NCBI RefSeq assembly: GCF_001942345.1
Contig: NZ_MKKI01000011.1
Span: forward strand, 1 to 64,000
Reading direction: 5' to 3'
From: Corynebacterium sp. CNJ-954
Lineage (GTDB): Bacteria > Actinomycetota > Actinomycetes > Mycobacteriales > Mycobacteriaceae
Length of the DNA: 64,000 nt
In this document: positions 9,141 to 17,828 of the stretch, one piece after another
How positions within the stretch are numbered: the stretch's first letter is position 1
Layout: the number at the start of each line of letters is the position of its first letter
Translations under genes and position numbers: made by a program
Notes under the pieces: generated by a model
Databases searched by the model: none
What the model was told of the DNA's origin: nothing
What the model saw: the letters and a program-made list of their open reading frames with translations, nothing else

Positions 9141-9290
9141 GACCGGGGTGCCTTCCGGAGGGTGCAGGCGGGTGCAGCACAATTCCCGGCCGTTCGGCTA
9201 CGCTGTCTGGAAGAGAGTGAGGCGCTCCACACTCGGTGTGCCCGCACTTCTGATGACACGATACGACGACTCGAAAAGGACCTGAGAACC

Positions 9291-9560
9291 ATGGCCTCCA
9301 CCACTGTCACCGTCGGCTCCACCGTCGGCCTGCACGCCCGTCCCGCCACCATCATCGCGGAGGCAGCGGCCAACTACGACGATGAGATCCTGCTCTCCCT
9401 CCCGGGGGAGGACGACGACGAGCCGTCGGACGCATCATCCTCGCTGATGATCATGGCGCTGGGCGCCGAGCACGGTGACGAGGTCACCGTCTCCTCCGAC
9501 AATGCCGAAGCCGTCGAAGCCATCGCCGCGCTCATCACCAAGAACCTCGACGAGGAGTAG
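9291..9560 (+). CDS. ptsH: PTS phosphocarrier protein HPr
   Basis: An 89-residue HPr, which accepts phosphate from enzyme I and hands it to sugar-specific EII proteins in the cytoplasm. The phosphorylated His15 lies in GLHARPAT, and the second conserved segment SSLMIMALGA is present. Its length is typical. AAGGA lies about 10 bases before the ATG. It is the only other PTS gene here: the fruK and ptsF genes that commonly lie between ptsI and ptsH in corynebacteria are missing. The acidic stretch GEDDDEPSD in the middle is unusual. Confidence 0.95.
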   Translation: MASTTVTVGSTVGLHARPATIIAEAAANYDDEILLSLPGEDDDEPSDASSSLMIMALGAEHGDEVTVSSDNAEAVEAIAALITKNLDEE

Positions 9561-9568
9561 CACAGGGT

Positions 9569-10920
9569 TCAGGACTTCAGGTAGTAGTCCCGGACCGACA
9601 GGTCGCGGCCTTCACCGATGTTCTCGAACAACCACCTCAGGATCGGGTACCCCACGATGATCCCCACGGACCCCCAGGCGATGCCTTCGAGCTCCAGTGA
9701 GCCGATCTGCAGAGTGAGGTTCCCGATCCCCGCCGTCAGGGCAACGGCCGCCGCCGAAAGATTCACCGGGTTGGTCAGGTTCACGTTGTTGTCCTGCCAG
9801 ATCCGGATGCCCAGGAGACCGATCATCCCGTAGAGGACCATCGTCGCTCCTCCCAGCACCCCCGCCGGAATGGTGTTGATCACCGCGCCGAATTTCGGGA
9901 CGAAGGCCAGGATCATCGCGGTCGCTGCGGCGACCCAGTAGGCGGCTGTCGAATAGACCTTCGTCGCGGCCATCACCCCGATGTTCTCCGCGTAGGTTGT
10001 GGTGCCTGAGCCGCCGAACCCGCCGGCCAGCGTGGTCGCCAGTCCGTCCCCGATAAGCGCAGGGCCCGCCTGGTCGTCGAGGTTTCTCTTCGTCATCCCG
10101 GCAACGGCCTTCACATGCCCCACGTTCTCCGCGATGAGGACAACCACGACGGGCAAGGTCAGCAGAACCGCACTGGCGTGGAACTCCGGGGTGTGGAAGT
10201 CAGGCAGACCGAACCATGCGGCATCGCCGATGACGTCGCGTGCGTCGTCGGCGATGTTTCCGGTGACCACGGCGAAGCCCCATCCGATGACGACACCGAT
10301 GAGGATACCGAGACGCCCGATCATGCCTCGCCCAGCAACTGTGACAATGAGCACCGCGCACATCGTCACTGCGGCGACCAACGGTTGGTCAGCGAAGTTG
10401 GATGTCGCTGCCGGCGCAAGATTCAGCCCGATCAGCGCGACGATGGCACCGGTCACCGCCGGCGGCATGACGGCGTCAAGGACACGACGACCGGCAGCTT
10501 TGACCAGCACACCGACGAGGATCAGTACGAGCCTGCGACGAGTACACCGCCGAGCTGGGCGGCGAAGCCTTCCGCCTGGGTCGCCGTCAGTGGCGCGATG
10601 AAAGCGAAAGAGCTGCCCAGGTAAGACGGAACGCGGTTCCGGGTGATCAGCAGGAAGAGAATCGTGCCGATCCCGGAGAACAGCAGTGTCGTGTTGACCG
10701 GGAACCCGGTGAGAGCCGGCACCAGGAGCGTCGCCCCAAACATCGCGATGACGTGCTGCATACCGATACCGACGGTCCGCGGCCATGTCAGCCGTTCCTC
10801 CGGAGCGACGACCGCCCCGGGCCTGATGTTTCTTCCATCTCCGTGCATCCTCCACCCGAAGAAGGACCCGCGCGGGGCTTCCTCGGGGACGCGATCAGTC
10901 CGCGTGTTCATCTCGTCCAT
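9569..10920 (-). CDS. uraA: Uracil/xanthine permease, NCS2 family (frameshifted)
   Basis: A nucleobase:cation symporter-2 permease, most like UraA-type uracil permeases, with about 12-14 membrane segments. The frame breaks near 10530: the N-terminal part ends in AAQLGGVLVAG, and the protein continues in another frame with LVLILVGVLVKAAG. Adding one base restores a 450-residue protein of normal length. The conserved NCS2 segment around GFGGSGTTTYAENIGV is intact. It lies 10 bases downstream of hflX on the same strand, so it is probably cotranscribed. The start is uncertain between ATGs at 10920 and 10911. Substrate specificity is inferred from the family. Confidence 0.85.
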
Positions 10921-10929
10921 TCGGACGAG
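10912..10929 (-). repeat. Hairpin over the uraA start codon
   Basis: CTCGTCC (10912-10918) pairs with GGACGAG (10923-10929) around a 4-base loop. The ATG at 10920 lies in the loop and stem edge, in the 10-base gap between hflX and uraA. It could limit translation of uraA. Confidence 0.45.
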
Positions 10930-10930
10930 C

Positions 10931-12382
10931 TTATTCTGTCCCCTCGCCGACCGCGATTCGCAGGTCCGACAGTTCTTCCGCGATGATCCCGGGCAAGCGT
11001 ACCTCCACACGGGTGCCGTCCTCGGTGTACTGCTGGCTCAGCACGGTGCCGTACTCGTGCAGGCGTGCCACGACGTCCCCGCGGTCGAACGGCACCTGCA
11101 AGACCACATGGTCGTCAAGGGAGTTGAGGAAGAGCTCCAACCTGCTCTCGAGCGCCGGAATGCCTTCACCGGTGGCGGCCGAAACGAACAGCACGTCATC
11201 CAACCGGCTGCGAAGCTCAGCCAGCACCAGCGGATCCGCGGCATCGACTTTGTTGATCACGAGGATTTCCGGTGGTGCCGGCTCCCCGGTCTCCTCAGCA
11301 ATCTCACCGATGACTTTGTTGACCGCAGCGATCTGCTCCATCGGGAAAGGATCGGATCCGTCAACGACGTGCAGGACGACATCAGCGGCCATGACCTCTT
11401 CCAGGGTGGAACGGAAGGCCTCGACCAGTTGTGTCGGCAGGAACCGGATGAACCCGACGGTGTCCGAAAAAACGACTGCACGTCCGTCGGCGAGCTCGGC
11501 GCGGCGGGTCGTGGGGTCGAGGGTCGCGAACAACGCATCCTCCACCAGGACCCCGGCACCGGTCAGTGAGTTCAGCAAGGACGACTTGCCTGCGTTGGTG
11601 TAGCCCGCGATGGCGACTTTCGCGATGGCGGAGGCGTCACGACGACCACGTTTGATGTCACGGGACTTCTTCATGCCCTGGATCTCGCGACGTAGACGGG
11701 CCATCTCGCTACGCAGTCGCCGACGGTCAGCCTCGATCTTCGTCTCTCCAGGTCCACGCAGTCCGACTCCTCCGTTGGAGCCCGCACGTCCACCTGCCTG
11801 CCGCGACAGGGCCCCGCCCCAACCGCGCACGCGGGTGATGAGGTACTCCAGCTGCGCGAGAGCGACCTGTGCCTTGCCCTCCTTGGACTTGGCGTGCTGC
11901 GCGAAGATGTCGAGGATCAGCATCGTCCGGTCAATGACCTTGACGTCGAGTGCCTTCTCCAGGGCGATCATCTGCCCCGGGCTGAGCTCACCGTCGGCGA
12001 CGACCGTGTCCGCGTTGGTCTCCACGACGATCTGGCGCAGCTCCTCCACCTTGCCGGACCCGATGTAGGTGCCTGCATCCGGTTTGTCCCGGCGCTGGTA
12101 GAGCATGTCGGCGATCTCGGAGCCGGCGGTCTCCGCCAGGGCCGCCAGTTCTGCGAGGCGGGCCTCGATCTGTTCGAGACTGCCTTCGGTCCATACACCG
12201 ACGAGCACTACCTTCTCGAGCCGGAGCTTGCGGTACTCGACGTCGTAGCCGTCGTCCTGTTCGGTGGAGTGGACGTTCGTCCCACGGCTGAGCCTCCGGA
12301 GACTCGACCGCTGCTCGAGGTCCAGCTCTCCGACTGTGGTCTCCGCGTGGATCTCTTCAGGGTTCTGGTTCATGCTTGTCAT
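10931..12382 (-). CDS. hflX: Ribosome-associated GTPase HflX
   Basis: A GTPase that binds the 50S subunit and splits stalled ribosomes in other bacteria. It has an N-terminal HflX domain followed by the G domain with GYTNAGKSS (G1), [11 protein letters not shown] (G3) and NKVD (G4). The [11 protein letters not shown] linker motif of the family is present. Its length of about 483 residues is normal for actinobacteria. The start is uncertain: ATG 12382 is used, but ATG 12373 and GTG 12400 are possible. A -10 candidate TACTCT (12414-12419) overlaps by two bases the -10 of the divergent neighbour. uraA follows after 10 bases. Confidence 0.93.
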   Translation of the reverse strand: MTSMNQNPEEIHAETTVGELDLEQRSSLRRLSRGTNVHSTEQDDGYDVEYRKLRLEKVVLVGVWTEGSLEQIEARLAELAALAETAGSEIADMLYQRRDKPDAGTYIGSGKVEELRQIVVETNADTVVADGELSPGQMIALEKALDVKVIDRTMLILDIFAQHAKSKEGKAQVALAQLEYLITRVRGWGGALSRQAGGRAGSNGGVGLRGPGETKIEADRRRLRSEMARLRREIQGMKKSRDIKRGRRDASAIAKVAIAGYTNAGKSSLLNSLTGAGVLVEDALFATLDPTTRRAELADGRAVVFSDTVGFIRFLPTQLVEAFRSTLEEVMAADVVLHVVDGSDPFPMEQIAAVNKVIGEIAEETGEPAPPEILVINKVDAADPLVLAELRSRLDDVLFVSAATGEGIPALESRLELFLNSLDDHVVLQVPFDRGDVVARLHEYGTVLSQQYTEDGTRVEVRLPGIIAEELSDLRIAVGEGTE

Positions 12383-12417
12383 TACCCACCATCTTTCCAC
12401 GAGTCGCGGCCACAGAG

Positions 12418-12423
12418 TAGAGT
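12418..12423 (+). promoter_or_regulatory. -10 element TAGAGT of the leaderless Cys-tail gene
   Basis: TAGAGT ends 7 bases before the ATG at 12431. The divergent hflX -10 candidate (AGAGTA, 12414-12419) overlaps it, so the two promoters could compete for polymerase. Confidence 0.5.
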
Positions 12424-12430
12424 CACTCCC

Positions 12431-13207
12431 ATGATTCCGGAACTGAAAAGTGTGGGGTTGGATTTCAGCCGCTGGCAGGATGCTCTCGAGGCAGCGTACG
12501 GGACAGGGGCGTTACGGGTCACCGGCGAGGTCCGCGACGGACAGGTACTGCAGTACGACGACCCGAGTGGTGCACGTCTGGTCATCCTCGCTGTCCCGCC
12601 CTACGGTTCCTTCGCCAGTTTCAGCGGTGGTGCGGAAACCTCGGCGCACCTCAGCATGGTCGACGACATCGTCGGTGTGCTCGACATCGTGGCCGATTCT
12701 CCCCTCCTGCAGGTCCGAGCCGAGGGCGCGCCGGTGATCGCGTCGTTGACCGCCACCATCGCGCAGGGCCCCCTGTTGTCGGACGAGGGGACGTTGACGT
12801 ATCAACCGATGCAGGTGACCGCACTCGCCGCGGACGTGGCCATCCACCGCACGCGGGACGATGCCGCACGCGCGGGCGTCCTGCGGGTCGGTTCAGTAGA
12901 CTCCACCGGTCTCACCGACCTGAACTCCGGCGCGGTCACACCCCACGCGGCGGCATCGGTGGCCGTCGAGGTCTCCACCGCTGAGCGCAGGACGGCAGCC
13001 CTGACCGGCCAGTCCTTCTGGGTGTGCACGGTCACTGCCCCGTTCGAGTTCACCGTTGTCGTTCCTGACGACGGCGGCGACGACCTTCCACCCGGCACCA
13101 TCCTCGCCGGGTCAGTCCAGTTCACAGCCACTGCCGTGGATCCTGCATCCTGTTCCTCGGGCGGGTGTGGTTGCGGGTCAGGAGGTTGCGGAGGATCCTG
13201 TGGCTAG
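12431..13207 (+). CDS. Unknown protein with Cys/Gly-rich C-terminal tail
   Basis: A 258-residue protein that I do not recognise. Residues 1-235 are a soluble acidic sequence with no signal peptide or membrane segment. The last 18 residues, [18 protein letters not shown], carry six Cys and resemble a metal- or thiol-binding tail. The sequence [11 protein letters not shown] and FWVCTV are the only other notable segments. The next gene starts inside its 3' end with an 8-base overlap, so the two are translationally coupled. The pair lies between hflX and dapF, a core location in corynebacteria, which suggests a conserved but uncharacterised lineage protein. Confidence 0.75.
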   Translation: MIPELKSVGLDFSRWQDALEAAYGTGALRVTGEVRDGQVLQYDDPSGARLVILAVPPYGSFASFSGGAETSAHLSMVDDIVGVLDIVADSPLLQVRAEGAPVIASLTATIAQGPLLSDEGTLTYQPMQVTALAADVAIHRTRDDAARAGVLRVGSVDSTGLTDLNSGAVTPHAAASVAVEVSTAERRTAALTGQSFWVCTVTAPFEFTVVVPDDGGDDLPPGTILAGSVQFTATAVDPASCSSGGCGCGSGGCGGSCG

Positions 13208-13706
13208 GAGTGTCCCGAAGATCCTGCTCGTGGCGGCGTTCGTGGTCGTACTGTCATGGGTCGTGATCAGTTCCCTCGGCCGACTCGGCATACTCATCGC
13301 TGTCATCCTGGTGATCACTGCCGCAGTCACGGTCATCAGGCAGGATTCCGAGCGCGAGATCGCGTCGCTGAAGCGGTCCATTGACCTGTCGGCCACCGAT
13401 ATCGCGGCGATTCTCGACGACTGGGACGACTTCCGGCATTCCAGTGACCCGGCCCGGGTACGTGACCGCCAACTGCACCGTCCGGAGCTCTGCGACGCCC
13501 GCTCCGGGATCTCCAGCGTGTCGCGGTTCCACGCGGCCGCCGGATCATGTGAGCGGTTCCTCCGGCACCTTCCCGAACGCACCACGTCCTTGTCGACGGT
13601 CACGTCCCTGACAGAACTCCTGCATGAGACGGACCAACGCGCGTTGAGTCTGCAAAGACTCTGGGACCGCGCCCGTCAGGACTCCGTCAGTTCACGTCAC
13701 CACTGA
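13200..13706 (+). CDS. Small membrane protein of unknown function
   Basis: A 168-residue protein with two adjacent membrane segments (about residues 8-25 and 28-44) and a long hydrophilic cytoplasmic part with helix-forming sequence. No known domain is recognised. The GTG start at 13200 has GGAGG just upstream and overlaps the end of the Cys-tail gene by 8 bases, so the two are probably made together. The hydrophilic part contains two Cys (in LCDARS and SCERF). It ends 14 bases before the convergent dapF stop. Confidence 0.7.
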   Translation: MARSVPKILLVAAFVVVLSWVVISSLGRLGILIAVILVITAAVTVIRQDSEREIASLKRSIDLSATDIAAILDDWDDFRHSSDPARVRDRQLHRPELCDARSGISSVSRFHAAAGSCERFLRHLPERTTSLSTVTSLTELLHETDQRALSLQRLWDRARQDSVSSRHH

Positions 13707-13720
13707 CCTGCCCAGAGGGC

Positions 13721-14656
13721 TCAGAGCGCTGCAGTGGTGACCGTCGTGGCGAACACCAGGCGCGACGGCCCTCTGAGCGTGGCGGGGATCGGCTGTCCGT
13801 CCTTGTCCGCACCCACCGTGACGGCCACCTCCCCGCCGGGAATGACGACGCGTACGGTCTCCTCCCAGGCTTCCTGCGGCCGCGACGGGCCGTCGAACCG
13901 GTCATACAGGGCCGCGACGGCGGCCGCGACAGTACCGGTACCGCAGGACAATGTCTCGCCGACCCCACGTTCGTGCACTCTCATGTGCACGCGCCCGTCC
14001 TCCAGCGTGGTCAGTAACTCCAGGTTCACCCCCGTCGGGAAGAATGAGTTTTCGTAGTCGGGGCGCAGGTCAACCCTGAGCTCAGCGAGTTCCGCGGAGG
14101 TGAGCCCGGGTACGACGCAGGCCAGGTGAGGGTTCCCCATGTCGACTCCGACACCCTCATACCGGACACCGTCCAGTGTCGCCACGGAGGAGCCCATGAT
14201 GCGCGGCGCACCCATGTCCACGCTGACCTCGGCATCCGTGGCGGTCGCGGCATGGATCCTCACGTCGCGACGTCCGGCCCGGGTACCGACGGGCCAGGTG
14301 CCGTCAGCGTTGCGGTAGTCCGACGTCGTCAGGGACAGTGTGCTGAGGGCATGGGCGAAAACGCGGACTCCGTTGCCGCACATCTCCGCCACCGACCCGT
14401 CAGCGTTGCGGTAGTCCATGAACCAGTCCCCGTCCCGGACACCGTCGGGCAGTCGCGCCAGGACGCCCTGACGGACGAGCACACCCGCCGTGGCGATCCT
14501 GATCACACCGTCAGCACCGATGCCTCGATGACGGTCAGCCAGCGAGCGCACGAGGTCATCGGTGAGGTCCACCACCGCCTCAGGGTCAGGTATCAGGAGG
14601 AAGTCATTACCGGTTCCGTGTCCCTTGATTACCTCTAGTTGTGTGCGCTCATCCAT
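13721..14656 (-). CDS. dapF: Diaminopimelate epimerase
   Basis: A 311-residue enzyme that converts LL- to meso-diaminopimelate for lysine and peptidoglycan synthesis. The two catalytic Cys are seen in EMCGNGVRV and in LSCGTGTVA. KGHGTGNDF at the N-terminus is also typical. The ATG at 14656 is chosen because TAGACT lies 7 bases upstream and the family starts here; a longer in-frame extension to 14698 is not needed. It follows miaA on the same strand, but its -10 includes the last codon of miaA. dapA and dapB of the same pathway are at 38 and 40 kb. Confidence 0.95.
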   Translation of the reverse strand: MDERTQLEVIKGHGTGNDFLLIPDPEAVVDLTDDLVRSLADRHRGIGADGVIRIATAGVLVRQGVLARLPDGVRDGDWFMDYRNADGSVAEMCGNGVRVFAHALSTLSLTTSDYRNADGTWPVGTRAGRRDVRIHAATATDAEVSVDMGAPRIMGSSVATLDGVRYEGVGVDMGNPHLACVVPGLTSAELAELRVDLRPDYENSFFPTGVNLELLTTLEDGRVHMRVHERGVGETLSCGTGTVAAAVAALYDRFDGPSRPQEAWEETVRVVIPGGEVAVTVGADKDGQPIPATLRGPSRLVFATTVTTAAL

Positions 14657-14663
14657 GGTCGAG

Positions 14664-14669
14664 AGTCTA
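14664..14669 (-). promoter_or_regulatory. -10 element TAGACT of leaderless dapF
   Basis: TAGACT ends 7 bases before the dapF ATG. Its first three bases are the TAG stop codon of miaA (14667-14669), so stop codon and promoter share sequence. Confidence 0.6.
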
Positions 14670-15626
14670 GTGGCTCCCCGACTCCCCCGTCGTCCCACCC
14701 ACTGCCTCGAGCACCGCGGCCACCACCTGGTCGGAGACGTCAGGAGCGGAAGCGTCGAACCATGTGATCCGGGGGTCGCGCCGGAACCACGCCCGTTGAC
14801 GTCGGGCGTAGCGGCGGGTGCCTGTCACCGTGCGTTCGACGGCCTCGTCAAGAGTGAGCTCCCCGGAGAGATGGTCGAGAACCTGTGCGTAACCGATGGC
14901 CTGTCCCGCTGTCGACGACCGTCGCAGCCCCAGGTCCACCAGCGAGCGGACCTCCTGGACGAGCCCTTGCTCGAACATACGGTTCACCCGGGCCTCCAGT
15001 CGCGGATTCAACCAGTCCGCCGTCGCGGAAAGCCCGACCATCGACGTACCCCACCGCGTCGGTCGGTCTTTCGGCGGTTGCGAGGCTGCGAACGGCCGGC
15101 CGGTGAGTTCAATGACCTCCAACGCCCGCACCGTCCGGCGCCTGTCCCTGTTCTCGATGACTGCCGCCGCCTCCGGATCCCTCTGCGCCAGTACGGCGTG
15201 CAGCCGCTCTACCCCGAGGCGGTCGCACTCCTGCTCCCACCGGCGACGTACCGCCGCGTCCGTGGGCGGAAGGTCCCAGTCGTCGAGGAGTGCCTGGACG
15301 TACATCATCGACCCGCCGACCACCACCGGCGTCCGTCCCCGGCCGCGGACGGCCTCCACGTCAGCGATCGCGGCGTCACGGTAACGGGCGACAGAGGCTG
15401 CCTCCGTGACGTCGAGTACGTCGAACTGGTGGTGGGGTATCCCGCGTCTGTCCTCGGGTGGAAGTTTCGCTGTACCGATGTCCATCCCCCGGTACAGCTG
15501 CATGGAGTCAATGTTGACGATCTCGCCGCCAACCGCCTCCGCCACGGCCAGAGCGGTGTCGGACTTCCCTGCCCCCGTCGGGCCGACCACCGCCACCGGC
15601 CGGGGCAGTCGCTGGTGTGCTGTCAT
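14667..15626 (-). CDS. miaA: tRNA dimethylallyltransferase MiaA
   Basis: A 319-residue enzyme that prenylates A37 of tRNAs reading UNN codons. MiaB (17821-19368) methylthiolates the same base, so both steps are encoded close together. Walker A GPTGAGKS lies at residues 15-22. The substrate segment [17 protein letters not shown], the GGSMMY motif and the conserved [12 protein letters not shown] segment are present. The ATG at 15626 has TAGACT 8 bases upstream (15635-15640), suggesting a leaderless or nearly leaderless mRNA. Confidence 0.95.
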   Translation of the reverse strand: MTAHQRLPRPVAVVGPTGAGKSDTALAVAEAVGGEIVNIDSMQLYRGMDIGTAKLPPEDRRGIPHHQFDVLDVTEAASVARYRDAAIADVEAVRGRGRTPVVVGGSMMYVQALLDDWDLPPTDAAVRRRWEQECDRLGVERLHAVLAQRDPEAAAVIENRDRRRTVRALEVIELTGRPFAASQPPKDRPTRWGTSMVGLSATADWLNPRLEARVNRMFEQGLVQEVRSLVDLGLRRSSTAGQAIGYAQVLDHLSGELTLDEAVERTVTGTRRYARRQRAWFRRDPRITWFDASAPDVSDQVVAAVLEAVGGTTGESGSH

Positions 15627-15634
15627 GTCACCTG

Positions 15635-15640
15635 AGTCTA
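15635..15640 (-). promoter_or_regulatory. -10 element TAGACT of miaA
   Basis: TAGACT ends 8 bases before the miaA ATG. The spacer CAGGTGAC also contains a weak purine-rich stretch, so a very short leader is possible. Confidence 0.5.
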
Positions 15641-15726
15641 CGGCCGGTAACGACAGTGCGGTAATGGTACCCGACGGGGTCTGCCATAATGTCAGGCAGA
15701 ACCCTCAACCGACCGAAGGACGACCG

Positions 15727-17028
15727 ATGAATGCCCCGAAGCCCGGCCCCCGACCCGGAGCACGTCCCGGAGTACGTCCCGGGCCCCAGGCCGGCGCTGC
15801 CCCCGTCAGCACGACCGTCGCTCCCTCCGTGGAGGACGCCGCCGCCCACGGCCGCATCGACGATGCGGGAGTCGTCTGGCTCACAGTACCCGCCGACGGG
15901 GACGGCCCGTCCACGGAGCGTCGCATCGGGGAATGGAAGGCCGGCACCGCCGCCGAAGGCCTCGCCCACTATGCGCGGCGCTTCGCCGACCTCGCCACCG
16001 AGGTGGAGGTCCTGGTCGCCCGGCTGGGTACCCACCCGGAGGACGTCGCACGGGTCCGGGACGACGCGCGGCGACTGCGGGAAGGTCTGCCCGAGGCTGC
16101 GGTCCTCGGCGACGTAGCGCGACTCGACCGACGACTCTCAGAACTGCTCACGACAGCCGATCAGGTGGAGGCCCGGGTAGCCGAGCACCGTGTCGAACTG
16201 GTGGTAGATGCCGAGCGGATCGCCGACTCCGGTTCAGACTGGAAGTCGGACGGTGACCGGCTGAAGGAGATCGGCGAGCATTGGAACTCCGCCGGCGGAG
16301 ACCGGGCGGCCGGCAAGGACCTGGCGTCGCGTTTCCGCGCCGCCCGTGAGACGTTCAACAGTCGACGAGGCAGCCATTTCGCTGATCTCGACAAACAAAG
16401 GGACGCTGCGCGCCGAGCCAAGGAGAAGCTCGTTGCACAGGCCGTCGCCCTGCAGGATTCGACGAACTGGAACGAGACCGCGCGTGCCTACCGGGACCTG
16501 ATGGCGGAATGGAAGGCCGCAGGACGCGCCCGCCGTGCCGATGACGACCGGCTGTGGTCCGAGTTCCGGCATGCGCAGGACGTCTTCTTCGGCGCACGGG
16601 ACGAGGACAACCGTCGCAAGGATGCGGAGTTCGAGCAGAACGCTGAAGCCAAGCAGTCCCTCCTGGACGAGTACGACGCACGCATCGACCCGGCTGCAGG
16701 CCAGGACCGCGCCCGTGACCTCCTGCAGGAACTCCAGGAGAAATGGGACTCGATCGGCTTCGTCCCCCGGGCCCGCGTCCAGGAGTTCGAGGACAAGATC
16801 GGGGCGTTGGAGTCACGGGTCAGCGACTATGCCGAGCAGCAGTGGCGCAGGACCGATCCTGAAGTCGAGGCACGGGTCGCGCAGTTCCAGGCGAAAGTCG
16901 ACCAGCTGACCGCTGATGCGGACGCGGCCGAGGCACAGGGACGCGGCGCCAAAGCTGCGGAGCTACGGGGCCAGGCAGAACAATGGCGCTCCTGGGCACA
17001 GACAGCGGCCGACGCCGTCCGCGACTAG
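15727..17028 (+). CDS. DUF349 domain protein
   Basis: A 433-residue soluble protein made of repeated DUF349 units, seen as recurring W-K/A-G segments (SDWKSDGDRL, WKAAGRARRADDDRLWSEFR, LQEKWDSIGFVPR), with a Pro/Gly-rich N-terminus of about 35 residues. It is predicted to be almost all alpha-helical and coiled. Homologues accompany miaA/miaB in actinobacteria (Rv2731 type). The function is not known. AAGGA lies 8 bases before the ATG at 15727. Its TAG stop shares the palindrome CTAG with the stop of the convergent membrane gene. Confidence 0.85.
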   Translation: MNAPKPGPRPGARPGVRPGPQAGAAPVSTTVAPSVEDAAAHGRIDDAGVVWLTVPADGDGPSTERRIGEWKAGTAAEGLAHYARRFADLATEVEVLVARLGTHPEDVARVRDDARRLREGLPEAAVLGDVARLDRRLSELLTTADQVEARVAEHRVELVVDAERIADSGSDWKSDGDRLKEIGEHWNSAGGDRAAGKDLASRFRAARETFNSRRGSHFADLDKQRDAARRAKEKLVAQAVALQDSTNWNETARAYRDLMAEWKAAGRARRADDDRLWSEFRHAQDVFFGARDEDNRRKDAEFEQNAEAKQSLLDEYDARIDPAAGQDRARDLLQELQEKWDSIGFVPRARVQEFEDKIGALESRVSDYAEQQWRRTDPEVEARVAQFQAKVDQLTADADAAEAQGRGAKAAELRGQAEQWRSWAQTAADAVRD

Positions 17029-17828
17029 TTGTCTTCTTCCGGATCCTCCGGAGCATCCGGTTGCTCCGGCGCGTCAGCCGTGTCAGCGTCGTCTCCGGTC
17101 TCACCGGTGTACTCAGCCCGTTGCCTCCGGGCACGCACCTTGTCCCTACGGTCGTCGATGAGTTCGGTGTCCTGCCGCGGGGCGAGGCCGGTGCGCAGTA
17201 CCAGCTGCGCTGCCCTGGACTCTTCGTCCTTCCCTGCTTCCGCACGCCGCCTGGCGGCGATCGCCTTCTGCACCGCGCCACGCCGTAGCAGCCTGCTCGA
17301 CAGGGCGATGAAGATCACCAGCATCCCCACGAATCCCATGATGAGTCCGAACGACGGACCGTCTCCTGGTTCTGTCGGTGGGCGCGACTGCCGCATACCG
17401 ATCGCCAGGACCCCGTAGACCCATCCGATCCCGGTCAAGGTCCAGTGGAGCCACGCCACCAGGGACGAGCGGGAGATAACGGTCCCCAGTGTCAGCAGGA
17501 CTCCACCGACAAGCGCGAGCCACACGTACACACGCTCAGGCAGCGTCGTGATGAACGTCTGTGCCGTGTCCGAGTAGAACAGCACGTCGTACCCGTGCAC
17601 CTCGCCGGAATGCGGCATGAAGATCGACACGAGAACGACGATCATCCCGCACAGCAGGACCGGCAACGAAGATCCGAGCACTATCGTCCCGGCGGCACGC
17701 CGTTCAGCCTTGGCGAGGTCGCCACCTGCATCACGTTCGAGTTCCTCGACGTGCTTGTTCAGCGCCTCGACACGCCGCCGGTTGATCAACTCACGGCTTT
17801 CACCGCTCTTGTCCACCGCTTTACTCAC
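17025..17828 (-). CDS. Rv2732c-family membrane protein
   Basis: A 267-residue protein with a charged N-terminal coiled region (about residues 1-45), four predicted membrane segments between about 48 and 190, and a long charged C-terminus ending in an acidic Asp/Glu/Pro-rich tail. The GTG at 17828 lies inside the end of miaB and has GGAGG 8 bases upstream; the 8-base overlap indicates translational coupling. The miaB/membrane protein/DUF349 arrangement matches the mycobacterial Rv2733c-Rv2732c-Rv2731 order. The function is unknown. Confidence 0.8.
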   Translation of the reverse strand: MSKAVDKSGESRELINRRRVEALNKHVEELERDAGGDLAKAERRAAGTIVLGSSLPVLLCGMIVVLVSIFMPHSGEVHGYDVLFYSDTAQTFITTLPERVYVWLALVGGVLLTLGTVISRSSLVAWLHWTLTGIGWVYGVLAIGMRQSRPPTEPGDGPSFGLIMGFVGMLVIFIALSSRLLRRGAVQKAIAARRRAEAGKDEESRAAQLVLRTGLAPRQDTELIDDRRDKVRARRQRAEYTGETGDDADTADAPEQPDAPEDPEEDN

